In this document: piece after piece, positions 45,209-57,514 of the stretch
How positions within the stretch are numbered: position 1 is the first letter of the stretch
Layout: every line of letters starts with the position of its first letter
DNA from: Adineta ricciae
Lineage: Eukaryota; Rotifera; Eurotatoria; Adinetida; Adinetidae
Assembly: GCA_905250025.1 (NCBI GenBank)
Contig: CAJNOJ010000011.1
Location: 563,287 to 627,286, forward strand
Length of the DNA stretch: 64,000 bases
Direction of reading: 5' to 3'
Notes under the pieces: model-generated
What the model saw: the letters and a program-made list of their open reading frames with translations, nothing else
Database searches by the model: none
What the model was told of the DNA's origin: nothing
Translations under genes and position numbers: made by a program

Positions 45209-48200
45209 ATGGGTGTGCCGAAATTCTTTCGATGGATATCGGAACGATATCCGAATATCAGTCGAGTGATCAATGATAATCAGGTGTGATTGATTCTTTT
45301 CATATGAAATCGAGAAGCTTTTTTTTCTCTACGTACGACAGATACCCGATTTCGACAATTTCTATTTGGATATGAATGGAATTATTCATCAATGTTCGCA
45401 TATTAACGAAGATAACTGTGAAACGAATGTCAGTGAAGAGGAAATCTTTCGCAATATCTTTCATTATCTCGATGTAAGCGATCGAATATTATCTACAAAC
45501 ATGGAAATGTTTCTTGTTTCTCTTCTTTTCTTTCTAAAAGTTCTTATTTCGCCTGATTAAGCCGAAAAAAGTCTTCTTCATGGCAATTGACGGTGTCGCA
45601 CCACGCGCAAAGATGAATCAGCAACGTGCTCGACGTTTTCGCGCTGGTCAAGATCGAATGAAAAAGCTGAAAAAAATCGCCGAAGCGACTAATCGGCCAT
45701 TGGACGAATTATTGTCTCAACATTTTGATACTAATTCCATCACACCCGGTAGAATACGCGTCACGCACAATCGATCATCATTCTCATCGTTTCAGGAACA
45801 CAATTCATGGCAAATTTACACGAACAACTGAAATATTTCATACATATCAAATTGACTACTGATCCCCTATGGGAAAACGTTGATGTTCACCTGTCTGGTC
45901 ATTTGGTAAGCATCCTGAATGGAATTTTTTATGCTCGATGAACACTTGGTTCTTTGGATTAGACACCAGGCGAAGGCGAGCATAAAATTATGGAATATAT
46001 TCGATATACACGTTTGCAGCCAGGATATGATGTGAATACTCGACATTGTTTGTATGGCCTTGATGCTGATTTGGTAAGATAGAATTCTTTTATTTGTAAA
46101 TTGACTGAATACGATACAACATATTGGTTTTTCTTCAGATCATGCTGGGTTTAGTGACACATGAAATACATTTTGCATTGTTACGTGAAGAAGTGAAATA
46201 TGGTTCGAAGAAAGTATCGAAAATGTGAGTTTGTGTTATTTATCTCGGATTTTCAGTTGCATCGAAACTTGTTGATTAGTTTAACACCAGAAGAGATCAC
46301 ATGGCATTTATTTCATACGTGTTTACTACGAAATTATATCGATTTGGAATTTCGATCGATCAAAGTAATTGAATGCCTCTTATTTATTGTTTAACTGACT
46401 TTTCTCTATCGAAAAGGAGAGTTTGAAGGTTTCATACAACTTAGAATGTATCATTGATGACTGGATTCTCATGGCTTATTTGGTTGGAAATGATTTCATT
46501 CCTCATCTGCCACATATTCATATCAAAGAAGAAGCATTGTCCATCCTGTGGGATGCATATAAAGTCGTGTTACCAACACTCGATGGTTTGTTCGATTTCA
46601 TTTCAAAATATGTTTGATGTTTTACTCTTTTGTCTTAGGTTATATGAACGAATCTGGTGAATTGAATTTAGTCCGTTTTGAGACCTATTTAACTGAATTA
46701 GCTAAATACGATCATCAACGGTACGCGGACGAAAACGATACATTCAAAAATTTGAATAAAGTAACTGGACGAAAGAAGCAAATATCAGAAAAGAAAACCG
46801 AAGCCGAACCAGAAGATGATATCGATGGTGGCTTCAATTTTGCTGCATTGGATAAATTGAATACTACCGAGCCGCATTCAGCACCAGTAATCGAACGACC
46901 ATTGTCCAATGATGAGAATGTGAAAGTGGCAGTTGAAGTAAAAGTTTCCGATTCATCGTCAACATCTGACGAGAATGATCTTTCATCAGATCTTGAGAAC
47001 AGTGAAGATGAAGACGAAAAGAAAAAAATATCGACGGAAATTCCGAAATTAATTAATGAGGATAATACTGACAAACTGCCATTAATTGAAGCCGAATTTC
47101 GTCAACATAAAAATCATTATTATCGCGAAAAGATGAAGATAAACTTCACTTCATGCGAAGAGCTTCAATTCTATGTCAATCAATATATCGAAGCGTTACA
47201 ATGGATTTTGAAATACTATTACCAAGGTTGTCCATCGTGGTCATGGTTTTATCCTCAACATTATGCGCCATACCTATCCGATCTAAGAAACTTCAAAGAT
47301 CTGAAAATTGACTTGCAAAAAGGAACACCATTCAAACCTTTCGAACAACTACTGAGTATGTCATTCATGTGCGCATATTTTCAAACGATAGACTATTTTT
47401 TAAGGTGTACTTCCACCAACGAGCCGTTTTCTTTTACCGGATGTGTTGCAACCGTTGATGATTGATCCGAGTAGTCCATTGTTGAGTTTCTATCCGGAAC
47501 ATTTTGAATTGGATCAAAACGAAAAGAAACAAGATTGGGAAGCCATTGTTCTTCTTCCATTTATCGATGAAAAACTGCTTTTAAATTCAATTACTCAATA
47601 TTACAATCGGTTGAAACCGAATGAACAGAGTCGAAATCAGCATTTGCCATCATTATGTTATCGAACAACAGCTAGTTTACAACCGATCGGAAACTCTCTA
47701 CAGGCCAATCCTTGTTTTCCATCTTTACAAGAAACTCGAGCTTCTTGTACGGAAATTCCTGTTGATCAATATCAATCCGATGGTCTCTACTTCAAACATA
47801 ATCATCAACAAGAAAGCAACATGATTATTTATCCGAAATTTCCCTCTCTGAATGTTTTACCATACAGGTACGATTATAAAACGAATGCTGTCAATATATT
47901 TGAAATGCGGTCAAAAGCGGCGACACTTGTGTTAAGTTTAGTACGTCAACCTGATTCCGATTGTATTGCATACAATTCTGATTGGAATCCGAAAGATGAA
48001 AAGACTCTGCCGCCATTTCAAATAACAAATATCAAAGGTTTAGTTCATCGTTATCTTGGTAAACGTGTTTTTGTTGACTGGCCACACTTCCAGTATGGTA
48101 TCGTTTGTGCTGTTAGTGATTTTCGACAAACTTACACATGGACTAATATACCCGGTGGATCGTACTACTATTTCGAGCCTGAGAATACCGAAGAAAATTT

Positions 48201-50713
48201 CGATTATAAGAATTACACTCAAAAGCCCATCTACGTATCCCAGTGTCCATTCGAAATAGGAAATGATTATAACAAACAAGCTGTTTTTGAATCTTATACG
48301 CTAAAAGACAACGAGCGTGATGCGGAATATATAAAAGCAGTTAATATCAACCGAAGATATGAAAATCGACAAGGCATTTCGATTGGGCCAATACCCGTCT
48401 TGCTATATGTCTGTCCATTGATTGGTTATCGAATAAGATGTTCGTCAACATCGGATAAATGTAAAACGAATATGTGCTTTTCCAATCAGGCTCTAGCTTA
48501 TCCGTTACAGACGACTCTTTTTAACTTGCCCAATTACAAATCCGATCTCGATCAAACACCGCGTACTATTAATGATTATTTCAAAGTCAATGATCAGATC
48601 TTCGCTCTTAAACAGCCGTTCTATTCCGTGAGTGGTTTCGTCCAGGAAGTAAAACAAGATTCAAATGGAAAATACATCGTTGTCTGCCAAATGGAATCAT
48701 CGGATTCCAATCATCAACCAGACATGAGTCGCGTGGTACCAAAACTGCTCCCGCATCATTTGAAATATTATACAGCACAAGAGATCGCTGATAAATTAAA
48801 GACCATTCCATGTGTTGTATCGAAAATCACAGGAAAAATCAATCTTTTTCCTTCGAGTAGACGACGTCGAAGAGCGATTCCAACAAATATCGGATTATCA
48901 TGGAAAATGAACAAACCAGTGAAACAGGTTGATGATCTTTCATCATTCTAAGACTATCATCAAAAGTCATATCTTCTCTTTCTAGCTGCACGGCTATACG
49001 AAGAAGATTGATGAGATATGGTACTATTCCGAAGCAGCTGTCACCATCATTTCGGAATATATGACGAAGTTTGTACTTTCTCTCTCTCTGGGAGATACAC
49101 ATTTCTGACCTATTTGATTCGTTCTTAGATTTCCACAAATCATCACTGAAATACAGAATAAACCAAAGGATGACAATTATTATGAAGCAAAAATTTGGCC
49201 CGATCAAAATGCGTAATTAACATGACTTTTCTGTTCTAATTATCGTACTTAATTTGTACTAATCTTTTCTTTTTCAGCAAAAAAGAAGTTCAACAACTTC
49301 GTGCTTGGATTAAATCATTACCGACCTATTCATTATCACTGACGGATGATTCTTGGAGAGCACTCGATAGTCCTGTTATTAATGAATTGGACAAATCAAT
49401 AAAATCATTTTATACTGTAAAGCACGAACGTGTTTCGTTCCAAATTTCTATCTCTTTGCTTGTAGAAACGTGCGGAAAAGAGTCCAGCGAAGAAGGGCAA
49501 AATAGTTCCTTTCGAACCAGAAGCGCTGTTCAAAAGCAGTGAATCACTTGGCATGTGCGATCCGGATACTTGCACTACTTTTGATCTATACGATCGTGTT
49601 GTCAATGTTCGGTTTGGTGCAGGCGTACCGGTCGGTACACGGGGTACGATCGTTGGAATTATGTACAATCGAAATCATTTTGACACATACTACGAAGTCT
49701 TATTCGATAATCTGCCATTGAACAGTCTCGATGCAATCTTACATGGTAAAAATCAGAGCAAATGTCGAATTAAAGTTCATTCATATCATCTGATGAATTA
49801 CTCCCATTCACTTCGACTTCGTTCAGTAATGTATCATCCTCAACAATCATTGCCTGCAGGATATAACTGGGAACAGTGTGCAGTCGGGTATGATTCGCCA
49901 GGTCAACATCAATCATATTATTCAAATCAAAGAAATACACAAGAGAAAAATACAGGAACTAAACCAAAATCAGCACCACCATTGACCACAGATCAACGTC
50001 CACGATTCGCTAAGACAGAACCAGAAGTAAACAAATCGCCATCGGAAACGACAGTGCAAGACGCATCATTACCTCCGCCATCAGCTGAAAATTTACCGAA
50101 TCAACAGATCGTTTTCACATCGCTTTATGATGGTGGATTGTTACAAGCACCTTATGCAGCCGCACCATCAAATTCAACACCTGAACAAATGCTTTTCCGT
50201 GCTATTCAAGATTCAGGGCAAATGCAAACTCCTGATGAACAAGCAGTACATCCGAATACACAACTGTCCTACAATCCAGATCCATCAGGATTTGCTCAAA
50301 CTCAATACTATCAACCTGCATGTATATGAATCAGTTTTTGTTTTTCATTCAAACAATTTTCTTTTCTAGTGAATATCGACAGTATGAATAGTTTTCTATT
50401 TCAACAGCAACCTCCAATCAACCCGTATCAAGAAGTCAATCCATTCATGTTCAACGGTACAGAAGGTTTCTCATTGAATAATTTACCTGTCATGATTGGA
50501 CAATCTGGCTATCCCATCGATGGTTTCCCACAACAATGGCCAACACAAATACAAAGTCCTTCGAGTCAAACAGGACCACCGCCACCAAGATCACAACTAA
50601 GTCATGAGTCTCCTCCGTTCATACCACAACAAACAACTCCACCTACTGTAACAAATAAAGATGCCCTGAAATTTGTTCCAAGTCAAGTTCTACGTAATAT
50701 TCCTAAAAAATGA
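45209..50713 (+). CDS. XRN1: 5'-3' exoribonuclease 1 (XRN1)
   Basis: Multi-exon gene beginning [18 protein letters not shown], the near-invariant N-terminus of XRN-family nucleases. Active-site acidic clusters are all present: [58 protein letters not shown] and [12 protein letters not shown]. An acidic/Ser-rich insert lies at about 46770-47080, as in animal XRN1. The PAZ/Tudor, KOW-like ([15 protein letters not shown]) and SH3-like region follows, and then a Pro/Gln-rich tail ending [16 protein letters not shown]1 degrades decapped mRNA in the cytoplasm and P-bodies. The ending and lack of a nuclear-type zinc region favour XRN1 over XRN2. The polyadenylation signal aataaa (50717) comes almost immediately after the stop. 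It is the first of three tandem plus-strand genes. Confidence 0.95.
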
Positions 50714-51026
50714 TCAATAAAACAGCGGTTCTCTATTAATAATTTCATTTAAATAGCATGCTCTTTTTGTTCGTTAGCTTTTCCCTTTTTCAATCTTTGT
50801 TCTTGTGTTTTCTTATTCATACTTTTTTCATCATTGTGATCGATATGGTCTTATTTCACAGTCTTTCAATTTTGCTGAAGGATATAGCAGTTGAATACGA
50901 GAGATTTGTCTTTGCTTTTGTTTTGGTGCATAAATTCAAAACTAAACATACACATTCAATATTCAGTTGAATTTTGTGATAAAAATATAACACTACAGTC
51001 GATCTCATTCTATTTTCTTTTTTCAG
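50714..51026. other. Intercistronic region XRN1 to CAPZB
   Basis: 313 bp with an aataaa at 50717-50722 right after the XRN1 stop. A pyrimidine tract ending tttttcag at 51026 directly abuts the CAPZB ATG. No gene is seen. Confidence 0.5.
50717..50722 (+). terminator. Polyadenylation signal of XRN1
   Basis: aataaa three bases after the XRN1 stop codon. Confidence 0.5.
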
Positions 51027-52276
51027 ATGGCAAGTCAAACAGCACGTATCTCAGCTGATGCACAATTAGATTGTGCACTCGATTTAATGCGACGTTTGCC
51101 ACCGCAACAAGTCGAAAAGAATCTCTCAGATCTCATCGACCTCGTTCCGGACTTGACAGAAGAGCTATTATCTGCTGTCGATCAACCACTGAAAGTCGTT
51201 CGTGATCGAACCGTTGGCAAAGATTATCTTCTATGTGATTACAATCGTGACGGCGATTCGTATCGTTCACCATGGACGAACACTTACACACCACCATTTG
51301 ATGGTATGTTGAGTTATTGATTAAATTTTAATGAGCTATTCTATACTAACAGTGCTCAATAGTAGTCTTGATGTCTAGAGAACAAGTGTGAATTATTGAA
51401 ATTTATTTATCTCACATTCTTTTCATCGTCTGGCAACGACGACACTTAGTGTTTCCGTTTGCACTTTGCTTGACATAACAAAGAGCAGTTTTGATGACCT
51501 CATTCGAAATTCTCTATTTTAATTATTAATATAAAGATGAATTCATGAAATAATTATATTTGTGTCGTTTGAGTGTCTATTTTCTTTCGAAAGAACTCTC
51601 GGTTCCATCACCGTGAAGAATCCAATTTTGTCTTAATATGATTGATTAACTTCTTTGAAGAGCTCATGCGTATAATCATGATAAATCTGATTGCTTTTCT
51701 CTAGGAAATCTTCCGTCCGATCGTCTCCGACAATTAGAAATCGATGCTAATCAAGCTTTTGACCAATATCGAGAGATGTACTTTGAAGGTGGAGTATCCT
51801 CGGTCTATTTTTGGGACCTAGAAAATGGTTTTGCTGGTGTTATTTTAATCAAGAAAGTTGGCGATGGCAGTAAGAACATCAAAGGCTGTTGGGATTCGAT
51901 TCACGTTATTGAAGTTCAAGAAAAGCAGGGTGGCCGATCGGTTCACTATAAATTAACATCGACTGTTATGCTTTGGTTGCAAACGCAAAAGACCAAGTCG
52001 GGAATGATGAATCTAGGTGGAAGTCTGACTCGTCAACTGGAAGCTGATCACCAAATAACCGACTTTTCTCAGCATATTATCAACATTGGTCGGATGGTTG
52101 AAGACATGGAGAACAAGATTCGTCAAACATTGAACTCGATCTACTTCGGTAAAACAAAAGATATTCTGAATAGTTTGCGAAACTCTGAACATGCCCAAAA
52201 TCGACTTCGTTTACAACAGCTGAGCTTCACAGGTGAATTGCAATCAACGCTAAATCGTAGTCGACCAACAGAATAA
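51027..52276 (+). CDS. CAPZB: F-actin-capping protein subunit beta
   Basis: Two exons (51027-51303 and 51705-52276) around a 401-bp intron encode about 282 residues. Near-identical to animal CapZ-beta: [127 protein letters not shown]. The C-terminal tentacle ([21 protein letters not shown]) ends in TAA. With CapZ-alpha it caps actin barbed ends. The first ten residues before LDCALD are extended relative to the human protein. The ATG follows a splice-acceptor-like sequence with no gap. Its polyadenylation signal (aataaa, 52511) lies just 33 bp before the next gene's ATG. Confidence 0.97.
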
Positions 52277-52510
52277 CTATTTTTATACGTCTGTTTGTTT
52301 TCTCATCTTGAAAAGAGAGTAAGAGAATGGATTACACATTCGTCTATAACGTGCTTCTTCTTCTTCTTCTTTACCAAACGCTGCTTTGTGGTGCATTTGT
52401 TATATCTCTTGGCTTACGTGTATATTTTATCCTTTAATTCGAATATATTATGTATCCCTATCTGCTTCTCATCATCATCTTCTTCTTTTTTAAAGTATTT
52501 ACATATTCGA

Positions 52511-52516
52511 AATAAA
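52511..52516 (+). terminator. Polyadenylation signal of CAPZB
   Basis: aataaa, 235 bp past the CAPZB stop. A splice-acceptor-like tttttatag ends at 52529 and the geminin-like ATG is at 52544. Confidence 0.55.
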
Positions 52517-52543
52517 ATTCTTTTTATAGATTGAATTTGTATA

Positions 52544-53906
52544 ATGTATAAGCGAACGTCTACGCCAGCAAAACCTCATTCATGTAAGGTCGGAATAACC
52601 AAATCAGTGGGTATTCAAACACAATGGCAAAACTATGATCAAATAGTCCTTGAAGGAAAAACAATGAATGATACGGAATTTGAAATGTTCATTAAAGGTA
52701 TGGAAATAGATATCATTACCAGCATATTCATGTTTTTTTTCCTGAATATTTTTCATTAACTGATAAGTGTACTGCCCAGATAATTCAGATAGTCAAAAAT
52801 AAGTTAATGACACTAATAGACAGCGGAAAGGAAAAAGACAAAACAAAAAAAGTAACCTGCAAAAGGTTCACAGAAGAGACTGGGAACACACACCTCCTCT
52901 GCATTCAACTTCCAACAGAGCAATAAATATAATTGGAGGAAATCTCATTCAAAAATGTTCAATTACAGCTAATTGTGCCAATAACAATTTAAAGTATTTA
53001 GTAGCAAAATCTATGACCAATCCATCACTAACTAAAAGTACTTACTGCGCGCTTCTGACTCCACGCGAGAGAAAAGTTCGAACTAAACATCCAAACATGT
53101 ATCATTTTGCCGATGTCGATCTAGTACACTATAATTAGATGTATAATTTGCTGTTTTATCGTCCATCAGAGGGAGCCCTATTGAGACGTCACGAACATCT
53201 TGTCAGCTTTGTGGAATGACACGACGTGTATGCATGTTTTCCTTTAAAAAGCAAGAGTATTGGCAATTATTTTGATTACATGCTAGATTCTCATTCGTCA
53301 ACAAGCATATATGTTCAGTGAAGTTAAGCTCAAAGTAATCAGCTAATAAAAGAAACAATTATTTAGATTCCTCTAAGGCGTTCTCTCTAACATCCGGTCT
53401 TATCTCTCGAAACGCGAAACGATAGTACACGAGATGATTAAATACTTTTGTTAAGGACATTTTTTTTTGTATCAGATAACTAATCAACAAAACATCTCTT
53501 TATCAGATTAGTCCTACGATACGATCTTAGCCGACCTTTTTATTTCTATCGTAGTCCGTGCCGAAAAGCAGTATTGGAAACTGCTGGCGGAACGCGCACG
53601 ATTGCAACTCGAAGACCAATTGCACGAGAACCAGCAAGTGAGTTGGAGAGATAAAAAATGAAGTAAAATCAAACTTTATTCCTTTCAAAGCTTCACCAAT
53701 TACTTGATGAACTGACAAAAGAAAACGAACAACTGCAAATCAAGAGTGAACAATGTGAATACTTAAATAACGTTTTTAATGTATGTTATTGATTAATAAC
53801 TATATAAATTGACTTGATATCTGTTGGTTTGTTCTAGTCAATTATGTCAGAGAACGATAGTGGAATTGAATTACACACGACCAATGAATCTCAAACGCAT
53901 AGTTAA
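52544..53906 (+). CDS. GMNN: Geminin-like coiled-coil protein
   Basis: Four exons (52544-52697, 53555-53637, 53691-53780, 53838-53906) join in frame to about 131 residues. The N-terminus is basic with a Ser/Thr/Pro-rich start (MYKRTSTPAKPHSCK). The motif EFEMFIKVRAEKQYWKLLAE aligns with geminin's FDLMIKxxPSxQYWKEVAE. A leucine-heptad coiled coil follows (RARLQLEDQLHENQQLHQLL, then DELTKENEQLQIKSEQCEYL), and the acidic tail ends ESQTHS. Geminin binds Cdt1 through this helix and blocks re-licensing of DNA replication. Short length and lack of a long C-terminal domain favour geminin over multicilin/GEMC1, but with moderate certainty. Intron 1 is 857 bp and contains an unexplained open frame. The promoter region overlaps the end of CAPZB, suggesting co-transcription. 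Confidence 0.8.
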
Positions 53907-56900
53907 CAACCGATTCGACTAGCGATTTTTATAGGGCAGATCTTGAATGTCAGATGTTCTCTCTTTTTTATCAGGCATATGTTCTCAATTTTCAATGTCT
54001 TTCTTTGAATAAATATATCGATTTTTCTCTTCTCGAGACAAAACACAACAACAAGAGATTGTTGATGGAATCGATTAGTTTTCCAACATATTTGACATTT
54101 GTGCATAGTTCTCCTGGCTGTACATATCCAATGGATGACGACTGATAGAAAAACATCGTACACATTTGTAGCCAGCTGTTGCGCGCCGTTGTCATATGCA
54201 TGAATTGATCTTGTTGACAAAGTGCTAATGAATCAGAATGAGAAAAAAAATTGCCGTTAATTAAATCAATCAAAAACAGGTTTTTCATCGTGAACAATCG
54301 TACAGGTGCATTCCAACAGACATGAATACTGAAATCGATTTACATAATTATCTTTTGTAACAAGACCAGCGCTACTCCAAAATAACCGTTCGCGAATAGT
54401 GAAATCGAATATTATCATTGTTTTAACAAGGTCATACTTAATTTAACACGCAAAAACACACGGCGGAGGAAAAATAAGACTATTCAGTGTTCTCCTCTCA
54501 TCAGTTATTTTTGGTCCAAATCAACAAGTTAGGCAGGGTAGGTGTAACCACGCTCGGCGGTCTTGTCAATCGGATTAACTGCTGTACTTTCTCTTCCTTA
54601 TTTTTATTCACCATTGATGTTTCCACAATGGTCAATTAATTCGTTGTTCAATCGAATCGAACAGGTGCTGATCAGATGAGCAAATCTTGTTTTCGTTCGA
54701 TGAAGAGAAGATAAAAATTTTACATCTATATAAAAAAAGAGCGATTCTCATCAGTTTTCTTTTCTCCTTTCTTTTCTCATTAAGATGAAAGAGATAAGTA
54801 AAAAGGAACGAGAGAAGAAAAAGAAAGAAAACGACACCATTTTCTTAGAATATATTCAAACAAATAAATTACAAACTGTTTAGTTGTGAACTTAAAAACA
54901 AGCTCATTTCGAGTAAGTGACACCTAAGTCAGAAATAGACATGCCTAACACGAATTGGATTAGTTTTCGGCTATGAAACCCTTTGAAAAGTGCTTCCCCA
55001 CTTTCTTTGTGCTTCCACCAGTAGTTTTCACAGTGAAAAACGTTTAATAAAATCATGAATCTACTTCGTTGTTCGACATTATTAGGAAAAATTGTGCTCG
55101 CCGCTTTCCACATGAGCTCATTTTTAATATTCTAACGATTCTTCTCTATTAGTAAAGCAATTATTTGGCTTTTTCATCTGGATATAATCATATTTTAGTT
55201 TCTCAATCTTTTAATACCCGAAACATTCTTAAACTATGAAAGGAAGTATAGCACTTGATTTCTTTCTCTCATTTGTCACATTTCCAGAGCCTACACACAT
55301 CGTTGGTAAGTTGTTTTTTCATTTGCAGCATTTTGAGACTTCAGCGTGTAGATGAGTTCCACTTCACGGTACCGTGGTATGTTCATGACACGCGAAATGA
55401 TCAAAAGAAACAAAGTGAAACCGTATTAAATAATCTCTCATTAGACAAACACACTCGTTTGTAGTTCTAGTCGTGGGCGTGTAGGAAACCAGAACGCACA
55501 ATTTCATGTAAAAACATGTGCACGATAATCATCTCGACGATCGCGGAGTGCTCCATGATGATATTTAAATAAATACTTGTTTCTACTTTGTAAATATTAT
55601 TAATCACTGCAACAGGTCTCGGTGAACGCGGCACGCAAAACTTGCGAATGACGTTTTTTTCTTCTCTGCTAATTTCGCACCTTTTTAGCACACTTGTAGT
55701 TCGATTAGGAAGATGTTTCTAGTAAGGTCATATCCGCTTTTCTGGTGTATTCGACACGAACCTTGTGTCAATGAGCAAAGCAAATATTGAAATTTTCTCA
55801 AGCAAGTAAATTTAATCTATGTAAAACAAATGAGCAAAGCCGTCACATGACATATGGTTACTCTATTCAATTTCTAAACCCTAAGATGACGCTAAAGATC
55901 TTTTCTTCTTATCGAATAAGAACGTTGATATTTTACAAAAGTTTTCTTTTTTTCCTCATACCTTCCAACTAAGGTTTTGTCGTTTGAAGCATCCGATTAA
56001 CAAAAGATGACAAGAGACCGACTCGGAAAGCTTATTTGACTGATGTTATACATAATATAGCTTATCTTGAAGATATGCGTAAGTATGAACGTTAATTATG
56101 TATGTTGCCTGGTGTTCTTTGTGTGTTCGATCCTTGTTTCTGATCGGCGTTGAGTGCAAATTTGTATGCGAATGTGAAGTTCGATCACACGCATAGATCA
56201 TTTCGATTGATCTTCTTCTCTCACTTTTGAACTTCTGTATTAGAGTTTTAATTGAATTCTCTTCTTGTTAAAATGTAGTCCACGACGTCAGTAGGGAACA
56301 ATGATTGAATATTGGGAAGTATCTCTCGACGCAATTGTTAATTCAATGTTGATATGAGTGTCAAAAAAAATCAGCGAATCACTCTAGTGTGGGTTATTTA
56401 TGTAATTAGGATGCTTTCATTCTGTTTCTAACTCTGCCTTTCATTGCATTCTCTTTTTTCTTCTCTTCTGTCGCGTCATTGCTGTTAAGTACTCACTCGA
56501 AGAGGAAACTAGTGAGAATCAATACTGATGCTAATATTCCTTTCTTACCTCTTATTAATATTGAATAGGAACCTATTGCAATTTCCGTGATTTATGAAAC
56601 ATCGTAATATCTTCAAGTAGTTTCGTCTTTGACAGAATTCGAGATGATAGTTTTATTAGGAATTCTGGAACAAAACTGAGCTATATAATAAATAGACATT
56701 GCCCTTATTCGATTATTAATCGAATCGTATCGTATCGTATCGTATCGTTAGGCGATCTATTTCCTGTCATGATCTGCGATGCTGATCAGCGCTTGTATAT
56801 GTATATATACGTAGGCTTCTCTGTACGTCTCTGCTTATGTACCTATTTATCTCTATTGAGCTTGATGTTGACATAACAAAGCGTTAATTGTCTATACGAA

Positions 56901-57514
56901 CAAAATTGATGACACCCGTAAGTCTATTCATTAACCGATAGAAGATGTTAATATGATCTATGATAACGAGACAAATGGCTACGACATATATATGCCATAA
57001 ATCATCGGTGAAGATGACATACTTGCACTCCCGTTGTCATACACAACTGCCTGTGATTAAAGATTTTTCTCGTGTGGGATGATGACAGAATCATCGCTCG
57101 TATTATCCTGTCCTCTCTTTCTTCCCCATTAACATCGACTCGGTTTTTCCTCTTCTCGTTCTTGATGGAAAGTTAGCATAGTCATTTGGATTTTCAACTC
57201 GTATCACACCGAGGAAATTCAATCAGAGCTAGGTAATAGAACTATCAAGAAATAACATCAGACTATTTAACAATTCATTTGCTTACTCACACTATTATGA
57301 TGGTTTGGGTGGGACAGGAATACATGATTATCTTCGGAGTTTTTTTTTTTAGAATCGCTGATGTCCTGAAATATCCCAGCTGTATTCTTTTCCCCTCCCT
57401 CTGCCCTATAAAGGTGATTGCTTTTTTGTTTTCATCACATTGTATAATTTGTTTTCGCAAACAAAATCTATTGAAATATCGATTTTTTTCAGATATGCGT
57501 GACAATTCATCAGC
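53907..57514. other. 3.6-kb gene-poor region upstream of the GPCR
   Basis: No supported gene. One short minus-strand frame (54904-55113, starting MWKAASTIFPNNVEQRSRFM) has protein-like composition but no homology, splicing or upstream support. A pentanucleotide repeat lies at 56724-56748. A candidate acceptor (ttttttcag) ends at 57492, followed by an eight-codon upstream ORF that overlaps the receptor ATG. Likely holds receptor regulatory sequence. Confidence 0.45.
56724..56748. repeat. (ATCGT)5 minisatellite
   Basis: Five perfect tandem copies of atcgt in non-coding DNA. Confidence 0.85.

Noticed and set aside
46715..47074. 119-codon minus-strand frame rich in Ser/Phe
   Set aside because: Antisense shadow of the acidic insert of XRN1.
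54904..55113. 69-codon minus-strand frame starting MWKAASTIF
   Set aside because: Protein-like composition but no homology, flanking exons or promoter context; too short to support alone.
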